NCBI GenBank assembly: GCA_030789695.1
Contig: CM061139.1
Coordinates: 7,145,878 to 7,209,877 of the forward strand
Origin: Scilla litardierei
Lineage: Eukaryota > Streptophyta > Magnoliopsida > Asparagales > Asparagaceae
Direction: 5' to 3'
DNA: 64,000 nucleotides
Shown here: positions 12,333-23,481 of the stretch, in pieces
Layout of the letters: each line of letters begins with the position of its first letter
Numbering within the stretch: position 1 is the stretch's first letter
Made by a program: the position numbers and the translations under genes
Notes under the pieces: generated by a model
The model's database searches: none
What the model was told of the DNA's origin: nothing
The model's input: only the letters and a program-made list of their open reading frames with translations

Positions 12333-12883
12333 TGTAGGATCCTGTCAAAACAAGGACGTTAGGATCGAATAATAAAATCGAGACTTACGCTTGCGTATGC
12401 GGCACCGTAATCTCGGAACTTCACCCTTGGATTCGCCACAACGGTCGATACTTCGTCACAGAGGATCGAAGCAGAGTTTCACCGCCTAAATCTCTAACTA
12501 GAAGAGGATTTTAATGGAAGGGAGAAGAAGAACATAAGATGCCTTATGCAAACTTATGGCATGGAAAGTGTGGTATGAATGCCTTATCATTGGGTCCTAT
12601 TTATAGGCTTTAGGGGTGGTTATTGTAGGAAATAACCAATTATAAGCTTATTAGCCTATATTAGCACATTCATTTATCCTCTTCTTCATTCACTTATCAA
12701 GTGCCTTTATGCACTTATAAAGTGACTTTTTCCACGTATCAAGTGGCTTTTTCCACTTATCGAGTGGTCCTTTTCACACGAGAAAAGGTTCCCTTCGTGC
12801 ACGCTTTCGAGCACGCGACATCTGAGGTCCGTATACCCTCATACATCCCCTTATGGGTGTATTCATGTCGTCCATATCCAACA
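12333..12883 (-). repeat. Element B 5' LTR with promoter
   Basis: 551 bp, the same length as the other copy. On the minus strand a TATA box (CTATAAATAG) lies at about 12598-12607, and four TTATC-centred palindromes lie upstream of it, starting at 12691, 12712, 12733 and 12754, exactly 21 bp apart. TSD TAATG follows at 12884-12888. Confidence 0.93.
12691..12767 (-). promoter_or_regulatory. 21-bp-phased palindrome array in element B U3
   Basis: CACTTATCAAGTG, CACTTATAAAGTG, CACGTATCAAGTG and CACTTATCGAGTG begin at 12691, 12712, 12733 and 12754. The CACTT/AAGTG arms are complementary. The 21-bp step is two helical turns, so all copies face the same side of the DNA. The array lies about 85-170 bp upstream of the TATA box; the older 3' LTR keeps the same phase. 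A protein-binding role is inferred. Confidence 0.7.
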
Positions 12884-12888
12884 TAATG

Positions 12889-14086
12889 ATGGACGGCTAA
12901 GGTGATATGTCCAACATGCCATCATGACCCCTAACGTGTTACGTATGGTGTTAAATGATAAAATTGGATATATCTCGATCCTATCTAATGAGGGTGAGTT
13001 AGTAAAACCCCGGGTTTTAGGTGGAATTTGAGTAAATTGTGGATATGAGGCCTGGACTGAGAAGTTGGGGGGAAATGATTATGTGATATGTGATATTTAT
13101 ACCCACTCGCCTTTACCGGAGTGGAGGGGATATTTATACCCACTTGCCTTTACCGGGAGTAGAGGGGACATACGAAGGTTGTGTTATTATGTGGAGATCC
13201 TCACTCCTGGCAGGGACGGGGAAGCTGAGAGGCCCGGTGTCGTACAGTGCCCGTGTCCACTGAGCCGTGTGCTATATTCACCCCAAATTTGGGGTGATGT
13301 CCAGGTCCTGGTATCATACAGTTTACCCAAGTTTCAATTAATTCAATTATAAAATAATAAAATAAGAATTTGTATGTTACTACTTCTGTTGGCAGCACTT
13401 TCCCTTCCCTTTGTCTGTTCTTTGTGACTCTGTGTCATGCATCAGGCACTTGCACTTATCTTATTAGATAATGGTTGCTTGAACACTTGTGTTATTATTA
13501 TTATTATTATTCGTGCTAACACTTTTCTTGCAGTAACTCGACATTGGACCGCAGGTATGATCCCCTTGTTTAGCTATTTAATTTTCATTATTGTAATTAG
13601 TACATGCTCTATTTCTCTGGTCTTGCCTAGTGGTTTGATAACCTTAGAACGGTGTTCCAAATCAAAGTTTGTTCCTACTGGGGCACGCATTGACGTGCTC
13701 CTTCCCACTTTTCAGGTAGCAGGGGTAGCATGGTTGGCGGTGACTTGGAGTCGGGTTTCAGGGGTAGCACTTGGTATGAGCTGTAGTTGTGGTGTGACAT
13801 GGTTGTTTTGGGAGGTGGGGAGTGATGGTGAATGTGTAGTGGTGTATCTGGACTATGTACATTAATGGAAGTTGTTATATATGATATGTGGTTGTAGATC
13901 TATATTATTTATGAGATTGTTTTGATATTATTATGGAGCTTCACTTGTACTATCCCAGCATGTGCGCAGTGGCCTGCTTATTCTGCTTTCCCTTTCTCTT
14001 TATTTTTTCTCTCTCATCACCCTCACTCTTCAGGATACGCGTAAAAAAATTTAAATTCCGGGTATTCTTTGGAACGGGGCGTGACA
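12889..14086 (+). repeat. Element A 5' LTR, part 2
   Basis: Resumes exactly where the LTR was cut at 4946 and aligns with 33325-34181 and 35917-36273. Ends ACGGGGCGTGACA. Includes a short TTA microsatellite (about 13488-13511) that differs in length from the other LTR. ORFs at 13065-13352 and 13437-13865 recur in the other LTR and are repeat sequence, not genes. Confidence 0.85.
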
Positions 14087-14091
14087 GTTTT

Positions 14092-14111
14092 TGGTGGCCC
14101 ATGCTGGTCAC
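14092..14111 (+). other. Element A primer-binding site, matching tRNA-Ile
   Basis: TGGTGGCCCATGCTGGTCAC begins five bases after the 5' LTR. It agrees at about 18 of 20 positions with the complement of the 3' end of plant cytosolic tRNA-Ile(AAU) as I recall it (acceptor ending ATGGGCCA plus CCA). Tyr, Asp, Lys or Met primers are commoner in plant LTR elements. Confidence 0.65.
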
Positions 14112-16187
14112 TGCACTGCGATGTGCGTAAGGATAGTATATGTAATGCTACAATATTTGATTGGGATATATTACCCCTAAGGTGGGTAGAGACTTTAGTG
14201 ACCTTAGAGTTTTAAGTGATCCACCCTTGAACCCCTTGCTTTTGGGAGTTCGGGGATAAACTTCATGCGATGTATTATACTATAGATGAGTATTTGTGGA
14301 TATATGGATGTATTTATAATTGTGTGAATCCGCGTGTATAAGTGCATTTGTTGTGCTTGGATATTAGAATTATATATGTTGTGGTATACTTGTAGTCAGT
14401 ATATGTATTTATATTTGAATGACATGAAAGTTACACGTATCTTGAATGGTTATAGTGTGTGGGCGTTTATACATAGATACATGATACGGGTATGTGAGTA
14501 GGTATGTGTTATATTTGTGGGACTCTGAGGTATAGGTGATAAGTATATGTTTATTATTGGTTGTATACTGGTGGATACATATCAGCTAGCAGGGATATTA
14601 TATGCTTGTAGAGACGTGGGCGAGGGTGTGTACGTATGTGATGTGAGTGCATGTATGCGGTTCACTATCTCCTAAATTATAGTTGTGTTTCATATGGGGA
14701 GTACACCAATGTGTGTACATCTACCCTTGTATGGATGAAGTAGTGGAATGTCTATATTGTCCTTGGACATGGGGGGAATTGTATATGTGTGAATATATGT
14801 GAACTTGTATGGGTAGAAGGTGTAGATGTATGTGAGGGAAGTTAATGCATATATATCACTAGTGTTGCATTGCTAGGTTATGAATTCCTAATGTGTTAAA
14901 ATTTAAATAACTGTGGTACTGCCCATATGTTTATATAAACTGGTATATTGTCTAAATTTAGTATATGGTTGTGCGTTGTATTATTGCGTGAAGAGAGGTG
15001 TTGTGCTATGGCCATATATAGTGTGTATGTAGCGATATAGATAAGTAATGAACACACGAGCAATATGAGTAATGCTCCAAGGTGGTTGGAGTAGATATAT
15101 CCTAAGGTGGGTAGGGGTGCTTTAAACCCATCTACCCTAAGTTTAGGCTCTTAGCCTTATACCGTGCCAAACATGGGATATGGATATAAGTGTGACGTGT
15201 ATCATATGTAGAATGTGATGAATGTAAGGATTTGGGATTATACAATGCATATATAGGTGGGGTGGCTATCGGTTTACGCGGTTAAGTGGAGTTATGGTTT
15301 ATATATGTGTATATACGCTTACCCCGTAGAATGGTGTTTATAAGACCATTTGGATATATATGTAGGGTATGTATTCTTCTGCATATGGTGGCACGAGGGA
15401 GGACTGTATATTGGAATATGAGATACTTGTATGTATGTAGGTGTGTTGTAGCAAGCATGGTGTGATTGTGCATATGTGTTGTTATTAGTGAATATGTATT
15501 GGTGTATGTCTTATGAGTGGTTATATATATATGTATGTGAATGATCCCTATTCTGATATGCATGTATCAGTATATGAATGTGTATGTATCTGGGGGTGTG
15601 ACTATCTACTGAATGTGTATGACTATTGAAATACACTTATTTGTGCATGTACTAGTATGCTAGTAAAAGTGTGGATATATTGGATGTTATGTATGTAGTA
15701 GTACGGGTAGCTACTGACTACCTGTTAGTATAGTTTGAGTAACTTGACTGTATTGACGTGTAATAGCAGGATATGTACGGTAGGTGTGAATGGGTGTGTG
15801 TGCTCATTCATAGTAATGCATGTGCACGGTGCATGGGTCCTAGTACGTATATATATGCATGTTTGTATGCATACCTACTATGAGAATAATAGTTTGGTGT
15901 GTATGAGCGAACGTGTATTTGGCTATGTGTAGGCTTACATATCTATATATGGAATTGATGTATATACCTCTTCGTATACATAATGCGTATGTACATATAA
16001 CAGGGTCATATAGATTATCCAAGTGGTGTATTGGTTGATGTGTGCATGTGAATATGTATTATGGTTGATTTCTATTATACGTGTCACAATGGAGTGTAGG
16101 AATGCGTTCATGTATGTGTAGTGTGCAGTAGGAGTATATGTAATGGTGTGTATATTGGATGAATGAATACACACACACACACACACA

Positions 16188-16218
<31 letters not shown>

Positions 16219-16587
16219 ACATATCTTGTTTGTTTACTTGCTGATCTATCCTATAGGGTTGTCCATCCAGGTGTATCTCGGTATGCCCTGCATATATATA
16301 TTTCTGCTTGTATGCGTGTATATATAGGTCTGTACCAAGCATGTGCGCATGTATATACATGTGCACATGTATATACATGTGCAATGAGGATGTAAATGTG
16401 ATAGATATGGAATATATGTGTATATATGTTTGATAAATGTAAGTGAATGAAACTATTTGATATGTGGGTATTGGAATGTGTGTATTTGTTTGCATATTTA
16501 TATGTATACGCGTGTGTGTGGGTGTAGATGGATGTTTATAATTATTTGACTATTATGGTTATATGTGCGTAGGATGTGCAAAGGTAG

Positions 16588-16621
<34 letters not shown>

Positions 16622-16640
16622 ATCTATCTATCTATTATAC
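14112..16640 (+). mobile_element. Element A internal region, left part, non-coding
   Basis: About 2.5 kb of TATATGTG-rich DNA without gag or pol. It contains microsatellites: AC then TC at about 16169-16214, and TA then TATC at about 16588-16635. ORFs here (15282-15563 and 15935-16495 on the minus strand, for example) are His/Tyr/Thr/Ile-rich products of the dinucleotide bias and are not called as genes. Confidence 0.6.
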
Positions 16641-17540
16641 ATTTGACAGCGTTTTTTGAATTCTAGGGCTGACTAGGACAAGATAAAGAGTGGCTGGGAT
16701 TTGATCTTATGAAATGGAAGGTTGAGATGAAGCTTTGAAACCATGAATGGGAGCCTTGAAATTTGGTCCAGCCTTGAAATTTGGTCCAGCTTTGAAATTT
16801 GGTCCAGCTTTGAAATGATGAGAGCTTTGAAATCATGAATGTGAGCTTTGAAAATTGGTCCAGCTTTGAAATTTGGTCCACCTTTAAAAGCAGCCAGTGA
16901 ACATGTTTCAAGATGAGACGTCCGCTAAATTTTCTTACGCTGAGTTGTTGTTTCGAGCCGAATTTGTTGTTCTACGCTAATTTGTTGTTCCGCGCCGAAT
17001 TCCGTGACGAAGGGGTCTGCACCGAATTTATTGTTCAGCGTAGAAGGCACCGGCGCCGTTAAGTATTTTTACTCTAATTTGTTGCTCTTTTAAATTTTAA
17101 TTATTTTTTGGGAAACAAAGATTTCGTGGGGGCATACCGATTTTTTGCGCTAATTTGTTGTTCTATGCTAATGCACTTTGATTAGCATAATGTGTGCGGT
17201 GACTAGCAGCCGGCACCGAATTTGTTGATCAACGCTAATGCACTTTGGTTATTAAAATGTGTGCGATGACTAGCGGCCGAAGGCGCCCGCGCCGAAGGCG
17301 CCCGCGCCAAAGGCGCCCGCTAAATTTTTGTTCGTTTAAATTTTGACGGGGGGAATAATTCTTGGGGAGAACAAAGATTTTGATGAGATATCTTAAATGA
17401 ATCGCGCCCGAGGGCGCCCGTGCCGAAGCTACATTTTTGTTCGTTTGAATTTGGGAGGGAGAAATAATTTTTGGGGAGAACAAAGATTTTGCAGGAAAAT
17501 CTTAAATGAACCGTGCTCGCGGGCACGGGTTATGACTAGT
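16641..17540. repeat. Composite tandem-repeat block inside element A
   Basis: A block unlike its GT-rich surroundings. From about 16735 to 16890 the unit TTTGAAATTTGGTCCAGC recurs at 18-21 bp spacing. From about 16960 to 17280, units containing TTTGTTGTTC and CTAATGCACTTTG repeat. From about 17280 to 17525, GGCGCCCG-rich pieces alternate with two copies of a roughly 110-bp unit containing GGGGAGAACAAAGATTTTG. No protein is visible. It may be a fragment of another element; I do not recognise which. Confidence 0.6.
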
Positions 17541-17928
17541 ATATATATATCATATGGCAAGGAATGTATTATGTTTGTGCACTCTTGGGTGTATTGCGTG
17601 TGGTATATGTGCCTATCTTTGTGAGGCAGTATGTGCATCGTTATGAATGTGAGATTATGTGTATATTTATCTATAATTATGAGTGTGGACCTAAGTGACT
17701 TGATCATGCATGTGTTAGTGTGTGCACGTCGATGTATGTTGAAAGTGACTAATTGTCGTGTGTATGTAGATATTTATATGACTATAAATGGAAATGAACT
17801 CATATGACTAAGTAGTGAATGTATATGAATCCGGTGAACATACGGTGTAACACCGTGATAGTAACCATGTTTGTCAAGTCATGGTGGGTAGATTAATGTG
17901 TATTGTTGTGTGTCTGTGCATGGATATA

Positions 17929-17932
<4 letters not shown>

Positions 17933-17986
<54 letters not shown>

Positions 17987-17997
17987 TGTGTGTGTGA
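17933..17997. repeat. TG microsatellite
   Basis: About 65 bp of (TG)n with one TA interruption, directly abutting the 3' end of a LINE fragment. Confidence 0.9.
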
Positions 17998-18612
17998 AAA
18001 GTTAGCGAGTATCTTTATTGATATGTACCAAATTACATACAGTCCTACTTTGGTGAGAAGGATATTATAGGGAGAGGATAGGGCACAGGCACCGTCACTC
18101 CCCACTATCGCATCCTCCACCAAAATAGAACGAAAACAATACACTGAAAATACACGAGGAAAAATGCAACAGTAACATCAACCATTGTCACTGATAGCCC
18201 AATTTGCAAAAACTTCAGTCTCTTTCTCTGTGGTGGGGTCTTGATCATGCATGGCCACTCTAATATCAGCAGCAATCTCTTCAAATAGGGAGGTCTTGCT
18301 TCTTTTATCTTCATCAAATATCCGTCTATTCCTTTCGCGCCAGATATGCCAAACCATCGCTGCCAGACTGGTTTTAGCCAACAAACTTAGACTGCTCTTG
18401 TCACCAAAATTAGCCAGAAAGTAACTACCCACCTCAGGTAGAGTAGGCGGGATTTGCGACGGAACCTTTAATTTCAGCAGCGTTCTTTGGAGGATATACT
18501 TAGAGTAGTATCAGTCAAAAAACAAGTGGTCAATACTTTCATCCATATTATCATCACATAGGACACAATTGCTAGGCGCATCATGTGTGAGTGCCTTGTG
18601 GATCATGATATG
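17998..18612 (-). mobile_element. 5'-truncated L1-type LINE fragment
   Basis: The minus strand encodes the C-terminal zinc-binding region found after the reverse transcriptase in plant L1-type LINEs: a CVLCDDN...IDHLFF cysteine/histidine cluster (about 18515-18565), an in-frame stop just after it, then LAKTSLAAMVWHIWRERNRR (about 18330-18390). No RT catalytic domain is present, so only the 3' tail was inserted, as usual for LINEs. The 3' end runs into the TG/CA repeat; no clear poly-A tail or TSD is visible. It is dead. Confidence 0.75.
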
Positions 18613-18753
18613 GATATGTTGTGATGTCATATCACATAGGTATGAGTAATGAGCTGGATACGTATAATGATACATATAGAGATCAATTTGTGATATGTGT
18701 GTGTTGTATCTGCCAGTGTGTATATATGTGCTTAGATATTCATGTGAAGGATG

Positions 18754-18754
<1 letters not shown>

Positions 18755-18834
<80 letters not shown>
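18755..18834. repeat. GT microsatellite, about 80 bp
   Basis: An uninterrupted (TG)n tract of about 40 repeats. It creates spurious Cys-Val and His-Thr ORFs in three frames. Confidence 0.95.
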
Positions 18835-18836
<2 letters not shown>

Positions 18837-19060
18837 TGAATGCATATAGTGATGTGGACGTGCTACTAGATGAATAATAGGACGTATCTGTGATATGTGT
18901 ACGATGCGGATGTGTATGGATGATAGTGAAGCATGTAGTGCATATAAGTGTGGTGTGGAATTGTATTCTTGTTTGTACTTCATGGAAAGTAAGATCATCA
19001 TACCTAGCTGACCTTGGGCAGAGTTCATGCCCTAAAAAGTCCGAGGACGGACTTTATTTT

Positions 19061-19073
19061 AAGATGGGTAGGA
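19061..19073 (+). other. Element A polypurine tract
   Basis: AAGATGGGTAGGA directly before the 3' LTR start TGTCATG. The same 13 bases precede the 3' LTR of element C at 37626-37638, and in both a GTCCGAGGACGGAC stretch lies about 20-30 bp upstream. Confidence 0.8.
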
Positions 19074-20803
19074 TGTCATGTCATATTTAGCACTATACGT
19101 GTATTCTAATGAACACATGTGGTATTTCTACCTACGGTGCATACGTAGGCATGAAATAAACGTAGATATCGATGTATGTGATGTAGTGCAAGGGGGATTG
19201 GACTGTAATGTGTGGCTAAGAGACGAGAAAGCGAGATTGAGTGCGGGAGAAGTGCGAATGACGTCGTGGGTGTAAAACAACAAGAATGTATTAGATGTGT
19301 GTGCTGGTGCATGTATGCATGTGTAAGCATACATGGGTGTGTGTAGGGGGAGTCATGCTAGTGTGAAAGGGGTTAGGGGTCAACGGCAACCCCCGTAAAT
19401 TTTTAGAAAGGTGATGGGCAAAATGGTCATTGGACCAAAAGTGATGTGCGTACATACTAAAATGGTTTGTACGTAAAGTAATGGCAAACTTGTAATTACT
19501 TGAAAGATGAGGGGCTTTTAGGCAAGGGCACTTTTGTCATTTTATGTTTGTCATGATGATTTAGGATGACTATGTGGAGATTTTTCTTAAGAAAATTCTA
19601 GGTTTTCTAGGTTTTACTCATTCTTATCTTTTCCTTCCCTTTCTGTTCATTTTCTTCTACACTCTTCTCATCTTACCCCTTTGTAGCCATGCCTCTCCCC
19701 TCCCCCATGACATGGCCGAAATTCTTCAACCAAAAAAAGAAGGGAAAAAAGAAGAAGGGAAGAAGAAGAAGAAGAAGAAGAAGAAGAGGAAGAGAAAGAG
19801 AAAAGAAGAAGGAAGAGTTCTCTTGAGGTAGGAATCCAACTTGGTTTTGGAAATTTAATTAGGGTTTATTTCTATCATGTTTTCACATCATATTTAATCA
19901 ATATGGATTAGGAGTAATCAAATTAATGTGCCATAATTCAATTTCATGTAAAAACCCCTTGAAATTCCAAGCAAAACCACCCCTTTTGAAATCCTGAAAT
20001 TCTGAAGTCTGTTGTTGCTTTGATTCTGGTTACTGTAGCTCGAATTATGTTTCGAAAAAATTATATTCTGATAGATCTTGAAGTTCTACCCCAAAATCAT
20101 ATAAATTTTGATATATATTCAACTCAGAAATTAGAAGCAAAAATTCCATCTTTACAACATGTCTGTTTGATCTTCAGTCTTGACACAGTTCAAAAGAATT
20201 GATATAAATACCTGTACACATAATGGAATTTGATGTTCTTGGTCTCGTTGAAACTTAACAAGCTTGTCTATAATTTCATCAGAGTGCTTATATATCGAAA
20301 TTCTGGCTAAAACATGTCAAAAATAGCAATCTTTATAGACTCTGAAATCTGTCTGGAAAACAGACTTGACACACTTCACCAAATAATTCACCATAAATCA
20401 CCTACTTAATTTTTTTGCATGAAATTTTATTTGTGAATCCAGGTAACTTTCATTTCGGACAATTGGTCAAATTATCAAAGAAAACTGATGATGTATGGTC
20501 ATTTGTGGTGACTGTTTACAATTTTCAGTAAGCTGAAATGTTTAAGAGATGGTATAACTATGACTTGATGTTAAATTTTTCTCTATTATGCATGTGCATT
20601 GTTATTGCTTGAAGTAGGGGTTCATTGTGATAATTGCTCTTGGATTTACTCATGTTATAATGGCTATGTTAATGACTCCATCATATGTTCGATGAAATGC
20701 CTCAATGAAGGCAATATCCAGTAATTTGAGTAACGTGCATGTGTTAGTGTTGGCCTTGAGCCACATTAATAATTGGTGAAGTTAGAGTCTTGAATGGCAT
20801 GGA
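19074..20803 (+). repeat. Element A 3' LTR, part 1
   Basis: Aligns with 3121-4862. Broken at 20803 by the SIRE-like element, whose target site ATGGA is 20799-20803. Confidence 0.88.
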
Positions 20804-22552
20804 TGTAATGCCCTACCAGCTACTGCACAAGTACTAGAGGGGGGGGGGGGTGAATAGTACTTTAAAATAATAAGGAGTATAATTCCAAATTAAATTGCAA
20901 TCAACTACCAAATCAATTTGCGGAAGCTTAAATTGAGTGACGACAACGAAATTAACAATGCTAACAAACGATGTTAATGGGTTCGGATCCACCCAAGTCT
21001 CCCCGACTTGTTCCCGGTGATCCTACGTCCCAACCACCCGGATCCCCTCCGGATACTTGAGTTAGAAACCCTAACTCAAGATTTCCACTATGAATATCTT
21101 GTGAAAAACCTTCACAAGATCAAATCATACATGCAATAGCAAACGTGAATCCCACAACCCGGGATCACAACCTTCTCTCACAACCGAGAGAATCACAAAG
21201 CAATATTAAAGAGTTTAATATGAAATAAACAAGCTTACCACAAAATCCTATACCTTGAGTTTTTCTTACCCAATAGGTGGAATGAAGGATTTGAGGAAGA
21301 TGAAGTTACCAAACCCTAGCACCAAGGAAATGAGCAGCAATGGGTGCCTAGGGAAGATTTGGAAACTTGAATCAAGCAATAGCTTGAAGAGCTCACCAAG
21401 AACAAGCTTCTCTCTAGATCTAGAAATGAGAGAGAATGGGTTTCTTGTGAGGAAGAGAGCTTTAGATTTGAGGGAGAATGGCTATCTCTTTAGAACTCAA
21501 TGAATCTCTTAATGGCAGCTCTATCTTAGATAGAAATGACCTAGGTTCGTATTTATAGGGTCCCATAAAAACAAGTTAGGTCATTCACCAACGGATAGAA
21601 AACTGAGAGACTTAGTCGGTCAAAGAACACTTACTGACCGACTAGTTCTTCAACTAGTCGGTCAGCCAAACAACGTGGACCGACTAAGAGTAGATCTGAG
21701 AAGAAATAGAATTTCAGACCTAGAAAACTAGTCGGTCCAAGAACACTGTCTGACCGACTAGTTTCACAACTAGTCGGTCATCCAATGAACGTAGACCGAC
21801 TAAGAGGCAAAACAACATAGTCTGAAGGCAAGTTGACTTAGTCGGTCCAAGAACAAAAGTTGACCGACTAGATTGTCAACTAGTCGGTCATCAAACGTTC
21901 TTAGACCGACTAACGGAAAACAGTAGCTTAGGAGAATTTTAGAGTGAACAGTAAGTCACAACTAGTCGGTCAAAGAAGCATCACTGACCGACTAATTCAC
22001 AAACTAGTCGGTCGGTGAGTCAACGTAGACCGACTAACTGTAAACAGTAAAGTCCAAGAAATTAACTGACAGAAACTAGTCGGTCCAAGAACAGTGGCCG
22101 ACCGACTAGATCACCATCTAGTCGGTCAGTACTTGTTCTTGTACCAACTAACATGCACAACAAAGTCCGAATCGAAGCGCGACGCTTCAAGGAAGTTAGA
22201 GTGAACTTGTGCAAGAATCCTAGAGCTATGAAATGAGCGTAATGAAGATACAAACGTAAGATATACTCAAGGCTCAACATTCTATCAATCGAAACTAAAA
22301 GACTATAAATAAAACCTTAATAAACGGTCTTCAATAGCTTCGATTGAATCTTCATATTTTCCAAAGCGTCGCAAGAGCTTCAACGAAGCTTTAGGCATGA
22401 ATATGAGCTTTGGAAAGTGTTGAGATGTCGCTTTGAATGTTCACGTGAAATTGGCGACGATCTCCAATACATCGCTCACAAATTTTAAGTTTATGGATTA
22501 TTTATGTTTGCTCATCATCCAAAACCAAATCCGGGGAGTCCAATATTCAACA
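20804..22552 (-). repeat. SIRE-like element 3' LTR
   Basis: 1749 bp, plus-strand ends TGTAATGCCC and ATATTCAACA. Contains a motif array (21611-22150) and a minus-strand TATA box (CTATAAATA, about 21550-21558). The poly-G run near 20839-20850 has 12 G. The ORFs at 21255 and 22062 recur in the other LTR and are not called as genes. Confidence 0.95.
21611..22150 (-). promoter_or_regulatory. CTAGTCGGTC inverted-motif array, 3' LTR copy
   Basis: Five units of about 80 bp, spaced roughly 110-125 bp apart. Each has four copies of CTAGTCGGTC in alternating orientation, so adjacent copies could pair. In transcription order the array ends about 55 bp upstream of the TATA box. Confidence 0.75.
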
Positions 22553-22566
22553 TTCTCCCCCTTTTT
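22553..22566 (-). other. SIRE-like element polypurine tract
   Basis: Minus strand AAAAAGGGGGAGAA directly before the 3' LTR, typical of SIRE/Tork copia elements. Confidence 0.85.
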
Positions 22567-23481
22567 GGTGATGACAAACCAACATAAATAATAATCAAAA
22601 ATAGTAATTCAAATGAAAATTACTTACTCCCCCTGCATTGATGACACGTTAATTCCAAATTGAATATAAATGAAATGCATCAAGCAGACGAGTAAGATAA
22701 ATAAAGTGAATTGATTTTTGAAATATCGGATTTTGAAAAATCCTTATATGTATCTTAACTCCCCCTGAATCTAACATATCAAACTAGATTCTTGGAAATT
22801 GAGTTAAATTTTCATTTGCACTATTTATTATCATTATCTCTCCCCCTTTGGCATTATCCCAAAAATGGGGGGCATACAACGACAACAATTAGGAAATGTA
22901 AAATCCAACATCGGGAGTCGTAGACAAAGACAATGGACCAACTTGACACCAAGGGAAAATTGTGGAAATCAAAATAAGGTGTGCCAAATTTTCCATTATC
23001 AATAAAAATCAACGATAAGCAAAATCATCAAAAATACCAAATGTTTATTCATTTCTTGAATAAAGAAACATACTCTTCAATATTCAATATTCTTGGTTAA
23101 TATTCAATTATAGAATTTAAATCTATTTAACCAAGTTTTTATGCGTCGAGCGACGAAATAACATTTCAAATGTATTCAACGAATATTCAAATTTGCACGA
23201 CGAATAAAAGACAAAGTGAACGATGATGAACATATATATATATATAGACAACATGAGTACATCCAAAAAATATCACATCGAATATATGAGATACATCATA
23301 TCAAGCGCTACATATCATCAAAAAGAAATACATCATCATCATCATAAAATCCAACACCGACAACCAGAAAGCACAAAAAAAAATAATACATCAAAGCATC
23401 TCTCAACCCCATCATAACCCAAAACACTCTCACTAAACATATATCATCCAGAATGCAGTGGAGAGTCCTCGGAACAGACGA
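22567..23481 (-). other. Spacer between third ORF and 3' LTR
   Basis: About 0.9 kb, AT-rich, without a gene. On the minus strand it carries further GGGGGAG blocks (around 22630, 22760 and 22845), as in the tail of the left copia element at 1-452. Confidence 0.6.

Larger units (their letters stand above)
4947..12883 (-). mobile_element. Element B: Ty1/copia retrotransposon, degenerate
   Basis: Complete in structure: two 551-bp LTRs (4947-5497 and 12333-12883), an initiator-Met primer site, gag-pol on the minus strand and TSD TAATG (4942-4946 and 12884-12888). The order protease, integrase, RT, RNase H defines Ty1/copia. By eye the LTRs differ at about 19 of 551 positions, mostly transitions, so it is much older than the SIRE-like element at 20804. 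Frameshifts and stops in gag and pol make it non-autonomous now. The leader between primer site and gag is unusually long (about 1.7 kb) and holds a GGCC-rich repeat block. Confidence 0.95.

Noticed and set aside
18621..18877. Cys-Val repeat ORFs
   Set aside because: Translation of the GT microsatellite.
21611..22150. Regularly spaced repeats resembling a CRISPR array
   Set aside because: Motifs alternate in orientation and lie inside a plant LTR present in two copies. There are no uniform spacers or cas genes.
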